Source: Planctomycetota bacterium (GTDB lineage: Bacteria > Planctomycetota > Planctomycetia > Gemmatales > Gemmataceae). Taken from it: DNA of 44,151 bases. The stretch spans positions 1 through 44,151 of the forward strand of contig JACPPF010000175.1 of NCBI GenBank assembly GCA_016191165.1. The letters run 5' to 3'. The first letter of the stretch is position 1; every line of letters begins with the position of its first letter. The notes beneath the pieces were generated by a model. It was not told the origin of the DNA. It saw nothing but the letters and a program-made list of their open reading frames with translations, and did not search any database. Below, in pieces: positions 22,969 to 30,704 of the stretch. The position numbers were made by a program, and so were the translations under genes.

Positions 22969-23463
22969 TCACGGGTTCGCCGGTCGCCGAAAGACCGACA
23001 GGTCATGGCGGCGGATCATCATGCGATTGGAGCCATTCAAGATGGGGATCATCGTGTAGACGCCGAACCGGCCGGTGTTGATCTCGGTGAGATAAAGCGC
23101 GGTATGCTTGATCGGCCCCGTTGGCCCCTGGATGGTGGCGCCCGTGGTCATCAGGAAATGGACGTTCTGTTTGGGAGGGATGTTGAATTCCTTGACGAGA
23201 TCGACCTCGGCCCACGGGAGGATTTTGCCAAAGTTCGGATCGACCACGGTGCCGAGCAGCTTGCCCGCGCGGTAGTCGAGCAGCCAAATGCCGTCGGCGA
23301 CCTTGTTGCCTCCCAGGCCAACCAATCCGGTCGCCATGATGTAATCGTCATGGCGATCATTGGCCGCCCAGACCGCCTGCGGCGGCGCGCGGAAAAAAGT
23401 CATTCCGGCAACGCCCGCCGCCAGACCCAGCGCCAAGAACACCCAGCGTCCTTTTTCTAACAT
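22969..23463 (-). CDS. Small exported or membrane-anchored protein of unknown function
   Basis: The 164-residue protein has an N-terminal membrane helix or signal peptide (residues 8-26), then a compact strand-rich domain with 'DYIMATGLVGLGGNKVADGI' and 'WLLDYRAGKLLGTVVD'. This resembles single-domain beta-rich proteins common in planctomycetes that look like one or two propeller blades. No catalytic motif is visible. I chose the ATG at 23463 behind AGGAGG; the longer frame to 23991 has no coding character. It reads away from tatA with a 509 bp shared upstream gap. Confidence 0.7.
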   Translation of the reverse strand: MLEKGRWVFLALGLAAGVAGMTFFRAPPQAVWAANDRHDDYIMATGLVGLGGNKVADGIWLLDYRAGKLLGTVVDPNFGKILPWAEVDLVKEFNIPPKQNVHFLMTTGATIQGPTGPIKHTALYLTEINTGRFGVYTMIPILNGSNRMMIRRHDLSVFRRPANP

Positions 23464-23972
23464 GGCTCCTCCTGTCCTCCGACCATCTTCCGAGCCCGAG
23501 CGCCAGCGAAGGGCCCGCAGGGTCTCGGACAGGGAATATAACGCAGTCTCACCGGGAAACAATGCGGATATCATGCCGCCCCCAATCCGTTGAGCCAATG
23601 CAAAAGCGAAGGGCGCCGCGGAAAACCGGGAAGGGAACAAAATTCCCCCATTTCTTGTCGGTGTCCTTGCCTTTGAATCCCTATGCCAGGTAAAATGAAC
23701 AAACGGCATCGACGAAGATGCTCCCGCCTGTGCCACCGGTTCTGGACACCATCCGGCGCCAAACAAGGCCGCGCAAGATTGGTCAGCTGCGGCACCCTGG
23801 AAAAGGCCTCTCCCGTGGCGGTTTTGGCCGTATCCATCGAGAACCGATCGTCGCGAAATGCGCCAAATCCGCGCATTCGCCTTGTTTTTTCTTGCAGCGC
23901 ATTGCGTCGGACGGATATACTGAATTTGATTGACCCACGGACCATCGCAACTTAACAGAAGTGAGGAATTCC
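23464..23972. other. Long intergenic gap between divergent genes
   Basis: About 510 bases separate the minus-strand gene starting at 23463 from tatA. Frames here are antisense artefacts without ribosome-binding sites. A plausible tatA promoter lies at 23892-23921; otherwise I see nothing. Confidence 0.5.
23892..23921 (+). promoter_or_regulatory. Putative promoter of tatA
   Basis: TTGCAG (23892-23897), an 18-base spacer and TATACT (23916-23921) give a good housekeeping-type promoter 52 bases before the tatA ATG. Confidence 0.5.
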
Positions 23973-24305
23973 ATGAACCCGCTCTTCGCAATCTTCGGCC
24001 TCGGCTGGGGCGAACTGGTTGTTATTGGCATTATCGCCGTGCTCTTGTTTGGCAAACGCCTGCCGGACATGGCAAAATACCTGGGCAAGAGCGTCGTGGA
24101 GTTCAAGAAGGGAGTCGGGGGCCTCGAAACCGGCTTCGAGGACCTGAACAACCCCACCGCCCAGGCGCCAGCCGCATCCGCGCCCGCTGATGCCATTCGG
24201 GCGCCTCAGCGGGTTGCCCCGGCCGCGCCAAAATTCGATGACGTTCCCGCGGCCCCGGCGGCGCCGGTCAACACCCAGGTCACCGCGAACCCGCCGCAAC
24301 CGTGA
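23973..24305 (+). CDS. tatA: Sec-independent translocase subunit TatA
   Basis: The 110-residue protein has the TatA layout. A short periplasmic N-terminus precedes one membrane helix ('LGWGELVVIGIIAVLLFG', residues 8-25), then the hinge 'F-G-x-x-R-L-P', an amphipathic helix with 'LGKSVVEFKKGVGG', and a long Ala/Pro-rich tail. With TatC it would export folded proteins; the DUF1501 family, seen here as remnants, uses this route. I chose the ATG at 23973 behind GAGGAA over the GTG/ATG start four codons earlier. A TatB-like role cannot be excluded. It is monocistronic and followed by a terminator. Confidence 0.9.
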   Translation: MNPLFAIFGLGWGELVVIGIIAVLLFGKRLPDMAKYLGKSVVEFKKGVGGLETGFEDLNNPTAQAPAASAPADAIRAPQRVAPAAPKFDDVPAAPAAPVNTQVTANPPQP

Positions 24306-24339
24306 GCGGTCCATCCTCCGTGGTCCGTTTTTCTTGAAT

Positions 24340-24374
24340 AAGCCGCCGGGCCAACCCCGGCGGGCTTGTTTTTC
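24340..24374 (+). terminator. Rho-independent terminator after tatA
   Basis: AAGCCGCCGGG and its near-complement CCCGGCGGGCTT flank a short CCAAC loop and are followed by GTTTTT. The tRNA-Val gene begins two bases after the T run, so the hairpin also separates the two transcripts. Confidence 0.75.
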
Positions 24375-24375
24375 C

Positions 24376-24449
24376 GGTCGCTTAGCTCAGTTGGTTAGAG
24401 CGCGTGGATCACACCCACGAGGTCGGGGGTTCGAGCCCCTCAGCGACCA
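24376..24449 (+). tRNA. tRNA-Val (CAC)
   Basis: GGTCGCT pairs with AGCGACC as the acceptor stem. The D arm contains AGCTCAGTTGGTTAGAGC. The anticodon stem CGTGG/CCACG closes loop ATCACAC, giving anticodon CAC. The T arm GGGGGTTCGAGCCCC is canonical. Discriminator A is present and CCA is not encoded. Confidence 0.95.
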
Positions 24450-24619
24450 TTGAAGAACGAACGGCCTTGCAAAATCAAGTGGGACTACCGCGTCGAACCT
24501 TGGCATCGATGTCCTGGTTCCGCGTTGCCCATTACGACCAGGCGCAAAGCACCGGGACCAGCCCCCCTGCGTTGCGGAAGGGTGCAAGTTTCTGGGCGCG
24601 CCAAAGCACAAAACAAGTG

Positions 24620-24780
24620 CAGCGAGCCAAGGATGCGGCTGCCACATTTGCCACTTCTATCCCGCAGTCCTGCACGTCCTGGGTATCGATCATTCGCGCT
24701 TCTCGTACCGCTACCAGGGCTTGGATCAGCGACGGACGGGCGTGGAGCCGACGCAAGTGATCAACAAGTTGGCGGCGTGA
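24620..24780 (+). pseudogene. DUF1501 protein, C-terminal fragment
   Basis: The frame ending in TGA at 24780 reads 'AVLHVLGIDHSRFSYRYQGL' followed by D-Q-R-R-T-G-V-E-P-T-Q-V-I. This is the conserved C-terminus of planctomycete DUF1501 proteins ('LLGIDH-x-R-F-x-x-x-Y-Q-G-L-D'). No N-terminal part precedes it; the frame breaks down within about 50 codons. It is a decayed end, on the opposite strand from the N-terminal remnant at 2857-3198. Confidence 0.7.
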
Positions 24781-24903
24781 CGCTCTAGCGAAATCGGGAG
24801 CGGTGGGCTATCGTGCAATAGACGGGGAATTTGATGCCGCGCTGGAGCGTCGATTGCAATCCAGCTCTGAAAACCCGCTCGTCGCGCGCCATAGAATAGC
24901 GCC

Positions 24904-24997
24904 CAAGCCCCGCGATGAGCGCAGCGATTCGCGGGGGTCAGAACCTGCGACCACCCGCGGCCACCCCCGCCAATCGCTGCGCTCATGGCAGGGCTTG
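24904..24997. repeat. Palindrome upstream of the duplicated mutS start
   Basis: Arms 24904-24938 and 24963-24997 (CAAGCCCCGCGATGAGCGCA...) pair with three mismatches in 35. It stands in the same position relative to the truncated mutS copy as the different palindrome at 25646-25718 does to the real mutS. Confidence 0.8.
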
Positions 24998-25007
24998 AGT
25001 TGTTCCA

Positions 25008-25084
25008 TGACCACCCCCATGATGCAGCAGTACCGCGATGCGAAAGTGAATCATCCCGACATGCTGCTCCTCTTTCGCATCAGC
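25008..25084 (+). pseudogene. Duplicated 5' end of mutS
   Basis: About 77 bases starting CATGACCACCCCCATGATGC repeat the mutS start at 25738, including 24 or so codons up to 'LLFR'. There are a few differences, and a frame loss where intact mutS continues with G-D-F-Y-E. The fragment cannot make a functional product. Confidence 0.88.
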
Positions 25085-25128
25085 ATCCGGCCTTGACGCA
25101 TCCCATTTCCCCGGCGAAAATGGACATC

Positions 25129-25353
25129 ATGACCACCCAAGAAAAAAGCCTGATCGCGCCAAAACTGCTCGCGGAGTTAGAGAGCGTCCTCGCCGACCTC
25201 GCCAAGGGCAGACGCAATCCGGACGCCATGAAGAAAGCAGCTCAAGACATGGACCGGATGCGCGAGGAAACCCGCAAGAAACTCGGCGCCCTCAACGTGG
25301 CCGTCGATCTCATCCGTGAAGGCCGCGATGGCACGAAAGGACCAAACCAATGA
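25129..25353 (+). CDS. Small helical protein, first gene of an overlapping pair
   Basis: The 74-residue protein is predicted to be almost wholly helical and charged. It contains 'LLAELESVLADLAKGRRNPD' and 'DMDRMREETRKKLG', resembling small antitoxin-like proteins that occur in front of a second small gene. Its stop overlaps the next gene's ATG by four bases (ATGA), so translation is probably coupled. Two in-frame ATGs are close, at 25120 and 25129; the second is taken. No DNA-binding motif is certain. A toxin-antitoxin role is an inference from size and overlap only. Confidence 0.6.
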   Translation: MTTQEKSLIAPKLLAELESVLADLAKGRRNPDAMKKAAQDMDRMREETRKKLGALNVAVDLIREGRDGTKGPNQ

Positions 25354-25595
25354 CCGCGGAGAATTTCGAGGAAACCATTGGCACGCTGATGGCGCTTCGT
25401 CCGTTCAAGCCGTTCACGATTGAGTTGAACACCGGACAGCGCTGTGAGGTTGACCACCCCGGCGCGCTACTCTGGAAGGGTGCCGGAGTTTTCAAGTCGC
25501 CCGGCGGTCCGCTGGTTATTTTCGATCACGATAGCGTGAACGCGATCATCAACTCCCCGGCTCACTCCGCGCCGGGAAAACGGCGGTCGAAGTAA
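25350..25595 (+). CDS. Small conserved beta-rich protein, second gene of the pair
   Basis: The 81-residue protein has the pattern 'L-R-P-F-K-P-F-T-I-E-L-N-T-G' followed by 'V-x-H-P' and a short hydrophobic strand. This matches a large uncharacterised family of ~70-80 residue planctomycete proteins ('RPFxPFxIxLxDGxxxxVxHP'). Members occur in many copies per genome and their role is unknown. Coupled by a four-base overlap to the upstream helical protein. No nuclease motif is visible. Confidence 0.65.
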   Translation: MTAENFEETIGTLMALRPFKPFTIELNTGQRCEVDHPGALLWKGAGVFKSPGGPLVIFDHDSVNAIINSPAHSAPGKRRSK

Positions 25596-25645
25596 CCCAT
25601 CTTTCTGTTTCCGATTCGCATATCATAGCCTTGGAAAAACCTGGT

Positions 25646-25718
25646 GAGCCGAGCCCCGCAAGGGGCCGGTTGAAGCGATAGACCGTTTCACCAACCGGCC
25701 CCTTGCGGGGCTCGGCTC
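25646..25718. repeat. Perfect 27-bp palindrome upstream of mutS
   Basis: Arms 25646-25672 and 25692-25718 (GAGCCGAGCCCCGCAAGGGG...) are perfect inverted copies around a 19-base loop. The mutS ATG is 20 bases after the right arm. mutS has no clear Shine-Dalgarno sequence, so a structured leader may matter for its expression. Confidence 0.92.
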
Positions 25719-25738
25719 GCCAAGACATCGAGACTCCC

Positions 25739-28234
25739 ATGACCACCCCCATGATGCAGCAGTACCGCGATGCGAAAGCCAAGCATCCCGACATGCTGCT
25801 CCTGTTTCGCATGGGGGACTTCTACGAGCTCTTTGAAAAAGACGCCGAGACCGCGCACAAAATCCTGGGCCTGACGCTGACGAGCCGCGACAAGGAAATG
25901 CCGATGGCCGGCTTTCCGCATCATCAGCTCGAAAGCTATTTGCACAAGTTGTTGCACCAGGGATATCGTGTCGCGGTGTGCGATCAGGTCGAGGACTCTG
26001 CGCAGGCCAAGGGCCTGGTCAAGCGCGAGGTGACGCGCGTCGTCACGCCGGGGACGGTCACCGAGGACGACCTGTTAGATCCGAAGGCGAACAACCATCT
26101 CGTCGCGGTGTTGCCGACTTCGCCCGCGGGGTTGGCCGGGTTGGCGTGGCTCGACGTTTCGACGGGGCAGTTCTTGGCGATGGATGTCGCCGCCGATCGG
26201 CTGCGCGAAGAGCTGGCGCGTCTATCACCGACCGAGTGCATCTGCCCGGAATCGCACGCCAACGCCGTTAGCGGAATCTTGCAACGGCTCGCCAGCGTGC
26301 CAGCTTTGAGTGCCCGGCCCGACTGGACGTTTGATCCCAAGACCGCGCGGGAAACGCTCGCCAAACATTTCGCGGTTTCCACGTTCGCGGGCTTCGGGTT
26401 CGACGATACGCAAATCTGCCTATCCGCGGCGGGATCGCTCTTGCTGTACGTGCAGGAGATGCTCAAGACCCAGATCGGGCACATCCGCCGCCTGACACCC
26501 TACGTTGGCGAACAGGTGCTGCAACTCGACGACGTCACGCGGCGCAGCCTGGAACTGACGCGCACATTGCGCGAGGGCGAACGGCTCGGCTCGCTCCTGG
26601 CGGCGATCGACCGCACCGTGACGACGATGGGGGCGCGCCTATTGCAAGAATGGCTCCTGACGCCGCTTGCGGTGCGCGCCCTCATCGAGGCCCGACTCGA
26701 CGGCGTCACGGAGTTGCTGGACAACGCTTCGTTGCGAGAAGACCTGAGGCAATCACTCACCGAGGTCAACGACCTCCAACGTCTGACCGCGCGCGCCTCG
26801 ACCGGCCGTGCGTTGCCGCGCGATCTCGCCGCGATCGCGCGGACGTTGCGTTTTCTACCGACGATCAAGGCGAAGATCGCGGCCCGCAAGTCTGCCATCC
26901 TGCGTGACCTGGAAGCGAATCTTGAGTTGTGCCAAGATTTGCGCGCGTTGCTTGACGCCGCGCTTGTGGACGACCCGCCCTTGAGCGCCAAGGAAGGAGG
27001 GCTGATCAAGCCGGGCTATGCAAAAGACCTCGACGAACTGCGTGACATCGCCAGGGGAGGCAAGGAGTGGATCGCTCGCTTTCAGGCATCGGAGATAACA
27101 CGCACCGGCATCAACTCGCTCAAAGTCGGCTTCAACCAGGTTTTCGGCTACTACATCGAGATCACGCATGTCCACGCCGCCAAGGTGCCGAGTGATTATC
27201 AACGCAAACAAACGCTGAAAAACGCCGAGCGCTACATTACGCCAGAGCTCAAGGAGTACGAGGAGAAGGTGCTTTCCGCGGAGGAAAAGAGCCAGGCGCG
27301 CGAATACGAGATTTTCCTGCATCTGCGCGACAGCGTCGCCACACAGACGCATCGGCTCCTGCAAACGGGCGAGGTGCTCGCCCAGCTGGATGTGCTGGCT
27401 GCTCTGGCGGATTTGGCCGTGTCGCGCCAGTACGTCCGGCCCGAACTAGCCGACGACCCGGTGCTCTTCATCAAGGAAGGAAGGCACCCCGTGCTCGATC
27501 AGACCCTGCCGCCGGGAACCTTCGTGCCCAATGACGTACTGATGGGTAATGGCGAAGGCATGTTCCTGCTCATCACCGGCCCGAACATGGCAGGTAAAAG
27601 CACCTATATCCGGCAGGTCGCGCTTCTGATTCTGCTCGCCCAGATCGGCAGCTATGTGCCCGCGCAAAGCGCGACGGTCGGCATTGCCGATCGCATCTTC
27701 ACGCGCGTCGGCGCGTCCGATGAACTCAGCCGCGGACAGAGTACCTTCATGGTTGAAATGACGGAGGCGGCCAACATCCTCAACAATGCGACCACGAAAA
27801 GCCTGGTGATTCTCGATGAAATTGGCCGCGGCACCAGCACCTACGACGGCGTGTCGCTGGCCTGGGCGATCACTGAGTATCTGCACAACCACGTCGCATG
27901 CCGTACGTTGTTCGCGACGCACTATCACGAACTGGCCCAGCTCGCCGAGACGTTGCCGAACCTGCGCAATTGCAACGTCCTCGTGCGCGAATGGCAAGAC
28001 GACATTGTCTTTTTGCACAAGATCGCGCCGGGCAGCGCGGACAAGAGCTATGGTATTCACGTCGCAAGGCTTGCGGGCATTCCGTCCGAGGTTTTGGAGC
28101 GCGCCCAGCAAGTGCTCAACCAGCTGGAGACGCATCATCTCGATGAAGAGTTGCCCAAAGCCAGGCCGCGACGAACCAGGAAGGTGATTCGTGAAGTGAT
28201 GCCGCTGTTGTTTGAGATGGACGGGGATGTTTAG
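25739..28234 (+). CDS. mutS: DNA mismatch repair protein MutS
   Basis: The 831-residue protein is a complete MutS1. It has the mismatch-binding F-Y-E of 'GDFYELF' (Phe28, Glu30), connector and clamp regions, and an ATPase with Walker A 'GPNMAGKST' near residue 614. 'DELSRGQSTFMVEMTEAA', Walker B 'LVILDEIGRGTST' and 'FATHYHEL' follow. It binds mismatches and recruits MutL in post-replicative repair. I chose the ATG at 25739; the in-frame extension to 25703 lies in a palindrome. The stop TAG is supplied by another palindrome at 28229. A truncated copy of its first codons lies 730 bp upstream. Confidence 0.97.
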   Translation: MTTPMMQQYRDAKAKHPDMLLLFRMGDFYELFEKDAETAHKILGLTLTSRDKEMPMAGFPHHQLESYLHKLLHQGYRVAVCDQVEDSAQAKGLVKREVTRVVTPGTVTEDDLLDPKANNHLVAVLPTSPAGLAGLAWLDVSTGQFLAMDVAADRLREELARLSPTECICPESHANAVSGILQRLASVPALSARPDWTFDPKTARETLAKHFAVSTFAGFGFDDTQICLSAAGSLLLYVQEMLKTQIGHIRRLTPYVGEQVLQLDDVTRRSLELTRTLREGERLGSLLAAIDRTVTTMGARLLQEWLLTPLAVRALIEARLDGVTELLDNASLREDLRQSLTEVNDLQRLTARASTGRALPRDLAAIARTLRFLPTIKAKIAARKSAILRDLEANLELCQDLRALLDAALVDDPPLSAKEGGLIKPGYAKDLDELRDIARGGKEWIARFQASEITRTGINSLKVGFNQVFGYYIEITHVHAAKVPSDYQRKQTLKNAERYITPELKEYEEKVLSAEEKSQAREYEIFLHLRDSVATQTHRLLQTGEVLAQLDVLAALADLAVSRQYVRPELADDPVLFIKEGRHPVLDQTLPPGTFVPNDVLMGNGEGMFLLITGPNMAGKSTYIRQVALLILLAQIGSYVPAQSATVGIADRIFTRVGASDELSRGQSTFMVEMTEAANILNNATTKSLVILDEIGRGTSTYDGVSLAWAITEYLHNHVACRTLFATHYHELAQLAETLPNLRNCNVLVREWQDDIVFLHKIAPGSADKSYGIHVARLAGIPSEVLERAQQVLNQLETHHLDEELPKARPRRTRKVIREVMPLLFEMDGDV

Positions 28235-28302
28235 CCGCACGCCTCTGGCGTGCGCGGCCGCCGCGAGGGCGCAACGCGCACGCCAAAGGCGTGCGGCGAA
28301 AC
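28229..28302. repeat. REP-like palindrome overlapping the mutS stop codon
   Basis: Arms 28229-28255 and 28276-28302 (GTTTAGCCGCACGCC...) pair almost perfectly, and each arm contains a hairpin around GCACGCC/GGCGTGC. The mutS TAG is part of the left arm, as at 8591 for the sigma factor. It lies between convergent genes and could terminate both. Confidence 0.85.
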
Positions 28303-28304
28303 GG

Positions 28305-30647
28305 TCATTTTTTTGGCGCGGGATCATCGGGTCGAAACTTGAACAAGTCCGCACCAGTGGCGGGCGCACCCGGCCGGGCGATCATGCTCAGGGTGATGTT
28401 GAGCATCGTGCGGAAATCCGCGTCGGCCTTGGCCTGGGCGAGGCGGAGATCGGTCTGTTGCTTCTTGCCGATCAGGACGCCGTTCTTTTGCATGTGCCGA
28501 TTGAGTTCGAGCGCCGCCGGCTTGCGCAAGTTCATCTCCGCGTCGGGATTGCCGACGATGGCGGCGAGTTTCATCTGGATGGCCCGGCCCGGCTGCTGGC
28601 CGAGGATTTCCAGGGCCAGCCCGGAATAGTCCTTGGACTTGAGTTGATCGATAATGGTGTCGAGTGCCGGGGCCAGGTCGTAGCCCTTCAATTCGCCCTT
28701 CCCGATGCGCCAGAGCGTTTGCATGGACAGGTTCATGAAGTCTTTGCGTTCGCCCGCCGTCAGCTTGGCGATCATGGCCTTCTTGGTGAGCGACTCGATG
28801 GTGTTCTTGAGATCCTCATTGGCGGCGAAGCGATCGTCGGTGATGACGACGGCGTTCGGATTGGACGCGACCAGCTTCTTGACGGTGCGCTCGCGCGCCT
28901 TCTCGACAATCACGATCATCGGCAATCCGCCGATGTCGTACTGTTGCCTGAGCTGGCTGTAGACGTGAGGGAAATCCGCCAGGGCCGTGCCGTGGTGGAG
29001 GAACACGATGTCGAAATCGGCACTGGCCTTGCCCTTGGCGACGGCGTCCTTGATCTTGTCGGCGAGTTCGGGTTGGAATCCCAGGTCGCTGACGGTCTTG
29101 CGCACCGCGACCTGCTGCCCGATCGGCGCGGACACGACGAGGGCTTTGGATTTCAGATCGCTGGTCAAGAACCGGCGCGACAAATCGACGATGCGGTCCG
29201 ACGCCACCGCCCGCTTCGCGCTGGCGGGCATGTTAAGCATGGCTTTCAGGGCCGCGTATTGAACCCGGCGATCCGGATAGTACAGCGCTTGCACGAGCCC
29301 CCGCGGCTGGCCGCCCGGAGAGAACTGGATGGCGCGAAATTCGCCGCGCTCGCCCAGCGCTTGAACGAGAGGTAGAACCACCGGGAGCTGTCGATCCTCC
29401 ATGGCCCGTTCCAGCACGCGCAGGAGCAAATCGGCGTCAACGCTGGTCAAGAGTTGGTGCATCTTGGCTGGCATCTTTTCCGTCAGAATCTTGTCCACCT
29501 TCGGGCGATAGTAGCGTTCGAGCATCAAGCTCATGAACACCACCTGCGCGGGGCGATAGCCGGGATCGAGGTCCAGGGCTTGCCGGGCGTAGCGCAGGCC
29601 AAGGAATTCCTCGGCCTGATAGGGCGTGAGTTCCACCGGTTTGAGCGCGATGGCCTGGCCGTCCCACGACCAGAACTTGACCCCCTTGCCCTCGGGAAAC
29701 GCGATCTTGTGTTGATAGTAGCGCTCCGCTAAATAGGTCAAGGATTCCTTGGCCGGCGGTACGTCTTCGATGCTGACGCGCAAGAGCGACGCCAGCGTTT
29801 CCTTGGCGCGGGTGCGCACGACCAGCGGGTACTTCTTGGAGGCGTGCATGTGCCAGAGGTAGGGAATTACACGCTTGTCGTCGCGCTTCTTGACGAGGTC
29901 GAGCAGGGTCAGCCGTAGATCGACGCCGCTATAGTCCTTGTCGTTGGCGGCCTTGAAGGCTTCGAGATAGACGGGGACCGTCTCCGGCCCCATGCGCAGC
30001 ATGGTCTCGCGCAAGCGCGGAAAGATCGGCTTGTCGGACTTGGTGCGCAGCTCCTCGATCAGATAAGGGATCGCCCGTTCGCGCGAGCGCGCCACCTGCA
30101 CGTAAGCGTAGGCCCGCTCCTCAGGCGTCGGGGCGTTGAGACGCGCGATATACTTCTTGATGCGCGCGGGATCGCTCAGATGTTTCTCCACGGCCGTGGT
30201 CACGCGGTCGATCAGCGTATCGACATTGGCGACGGCCTCTTTGCGAAACAGCGTGTCATTCGACCAGTCGGTGGGGCGCACGTTTTGCAAACGCAGGAAT
30301 GCCGAGGTCCCCTCGGCCTCTTCGAGCTTGACGAGGGCCTTGTCCAGGGCGTCGGCGTCGGGCCCCTTGACCTGGGGGTCCTTGTTCAACATTCGTTTGA
30401 GGTGAAGGGCGGCGAGATCAAATTTACCGAGTTCCATCTCGAATTTGATGGCGGACCAGTATTCGATGGCGGTTTCGGGCTTCTTGAAGAAGACGCGGTA
30501 TTCTTCCTTGGCCTTTTCGAGAAGTTCGAGCGTCAGCTTGCGGCGCAGGGCGGCCTGCTTGTCCTTTTCGTCGTCCTGGGCGCGCGCGAACGGAACCGCT
30601 CCCGAGATAGCCAATGCCAACACCACCAAAACGCGACGAGTGAACAT
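28305..30647 (-). CDS. Large exported HEAT-repeat-like protein
   Basis: The 780-residue protein has a signal peptide (residues 1-23, ending A-R-A). A long alpha-helical region follows with HEAT/TPR-like units, for example 'YAYVQVARSRERAIPYLIEE' and 'GLRYARQALDLDPGYRPAQV'. Residues ~515-640 form an alternating alpha/beta domain ('ADFDIVFLHHGT', 'GGLPMIVIVEKA', 'NPNAVVITDDRF') reminiscent of a receiver-like fold without the phospho-acceptor context. A helical tail follows. No enzymatic motif is visible; a scaffolding role is possible. It shares strand with lysA but a hairpin at 30674-30694 separates them. Confidence 0.75.
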   Translation of the reverse strand: MFTRRVLVVLALAISGAVPFARAQDDEKDKQAALRRKLTLELLEKAKEEYRVFFKKPETAIEYWSAIKFEMELGKFDLAALHLKRMLNKDPQVKGPDADALDKALVKLEEAEGTSAFLRLQNVRPTDWSNDTLFRKEAVANVDTLIDRVTTAVEKHLSDPARIKKYIARLNAPTPEERAYAYVQVARSRERAIPYLIEELRTKSDKPIFPRLRETMLRMGPETVPVYLEAFKAANDKDYSGVDLRLTLLDLVKKRDDKRVIPYLWHMHASKKYPLVVRTRAKETLASLLRVSIEDVPPAKESLTYLAERYYQHKIAFPEGKGVKFWSWDGQAIALKPVELTPYQAEEFLGLRYARQALDLDPGYRPAQVVFMSLMLERYYRPKVDKILTEKMPAKMHQLLTSVDADLLLRVLERAMEDRQLPVVLPLVQALGERGEFRAIQFSPGGQPRGLVQALYYPDRRVQYAALKAMLNMPASAKRAVASDRIVDLSRRFLTSDLKSKALVVSAPIGQQVAVRKTVSDLGFQPELADKIKDAVAKGKASADFDIVFLHHGTALADFPHVYSQLRQQYDIGGLPMIVIVEKARERTVKKLVASNPNAVVITDDRFAANEDLKNTIESLTKKAMIAKLTAGERKDFMNLSMQTLWRIGKGELKGYDLAPALDTIIDQLKSKDYSGLALEILGQQPGRAIQMKLAAIVGNPDAEMNLRKPAALELNRHMQKNGVLIGKKQQTDLRLAQAKADADFRTMLNITLSMIARPGAPATGADLFKFRPDDPAPKK

Positions 30648-30673
30648 TGGTTTTTAACCTTTTCGCTTAACGC

Positions 30674-30694
30674 GCGCTCGCCAAAGGCGAGCGC
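30674..30694. repeat. Short REP hairpin between lysA and the HEAT-type gene
   Basis: GCGCTCGCC-AAA-GGCGAGCGC is a perfect hairpin identical in core to the one ending at 8659, followed by CTAAAC. It is one half of the larger palindrome family. Confidence 0.8.
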
Positions 30695-30704
30695 CTAAAC
30701 AACG

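Noticed and set aside
24404-24788. Two overlapping plus-strand frames after tRNA-Val as a small gene
   Set aside because: One begins inside the tRNA and neither resembles a protein; the real coding trace here is the DUF1501 fragment in the third frame.
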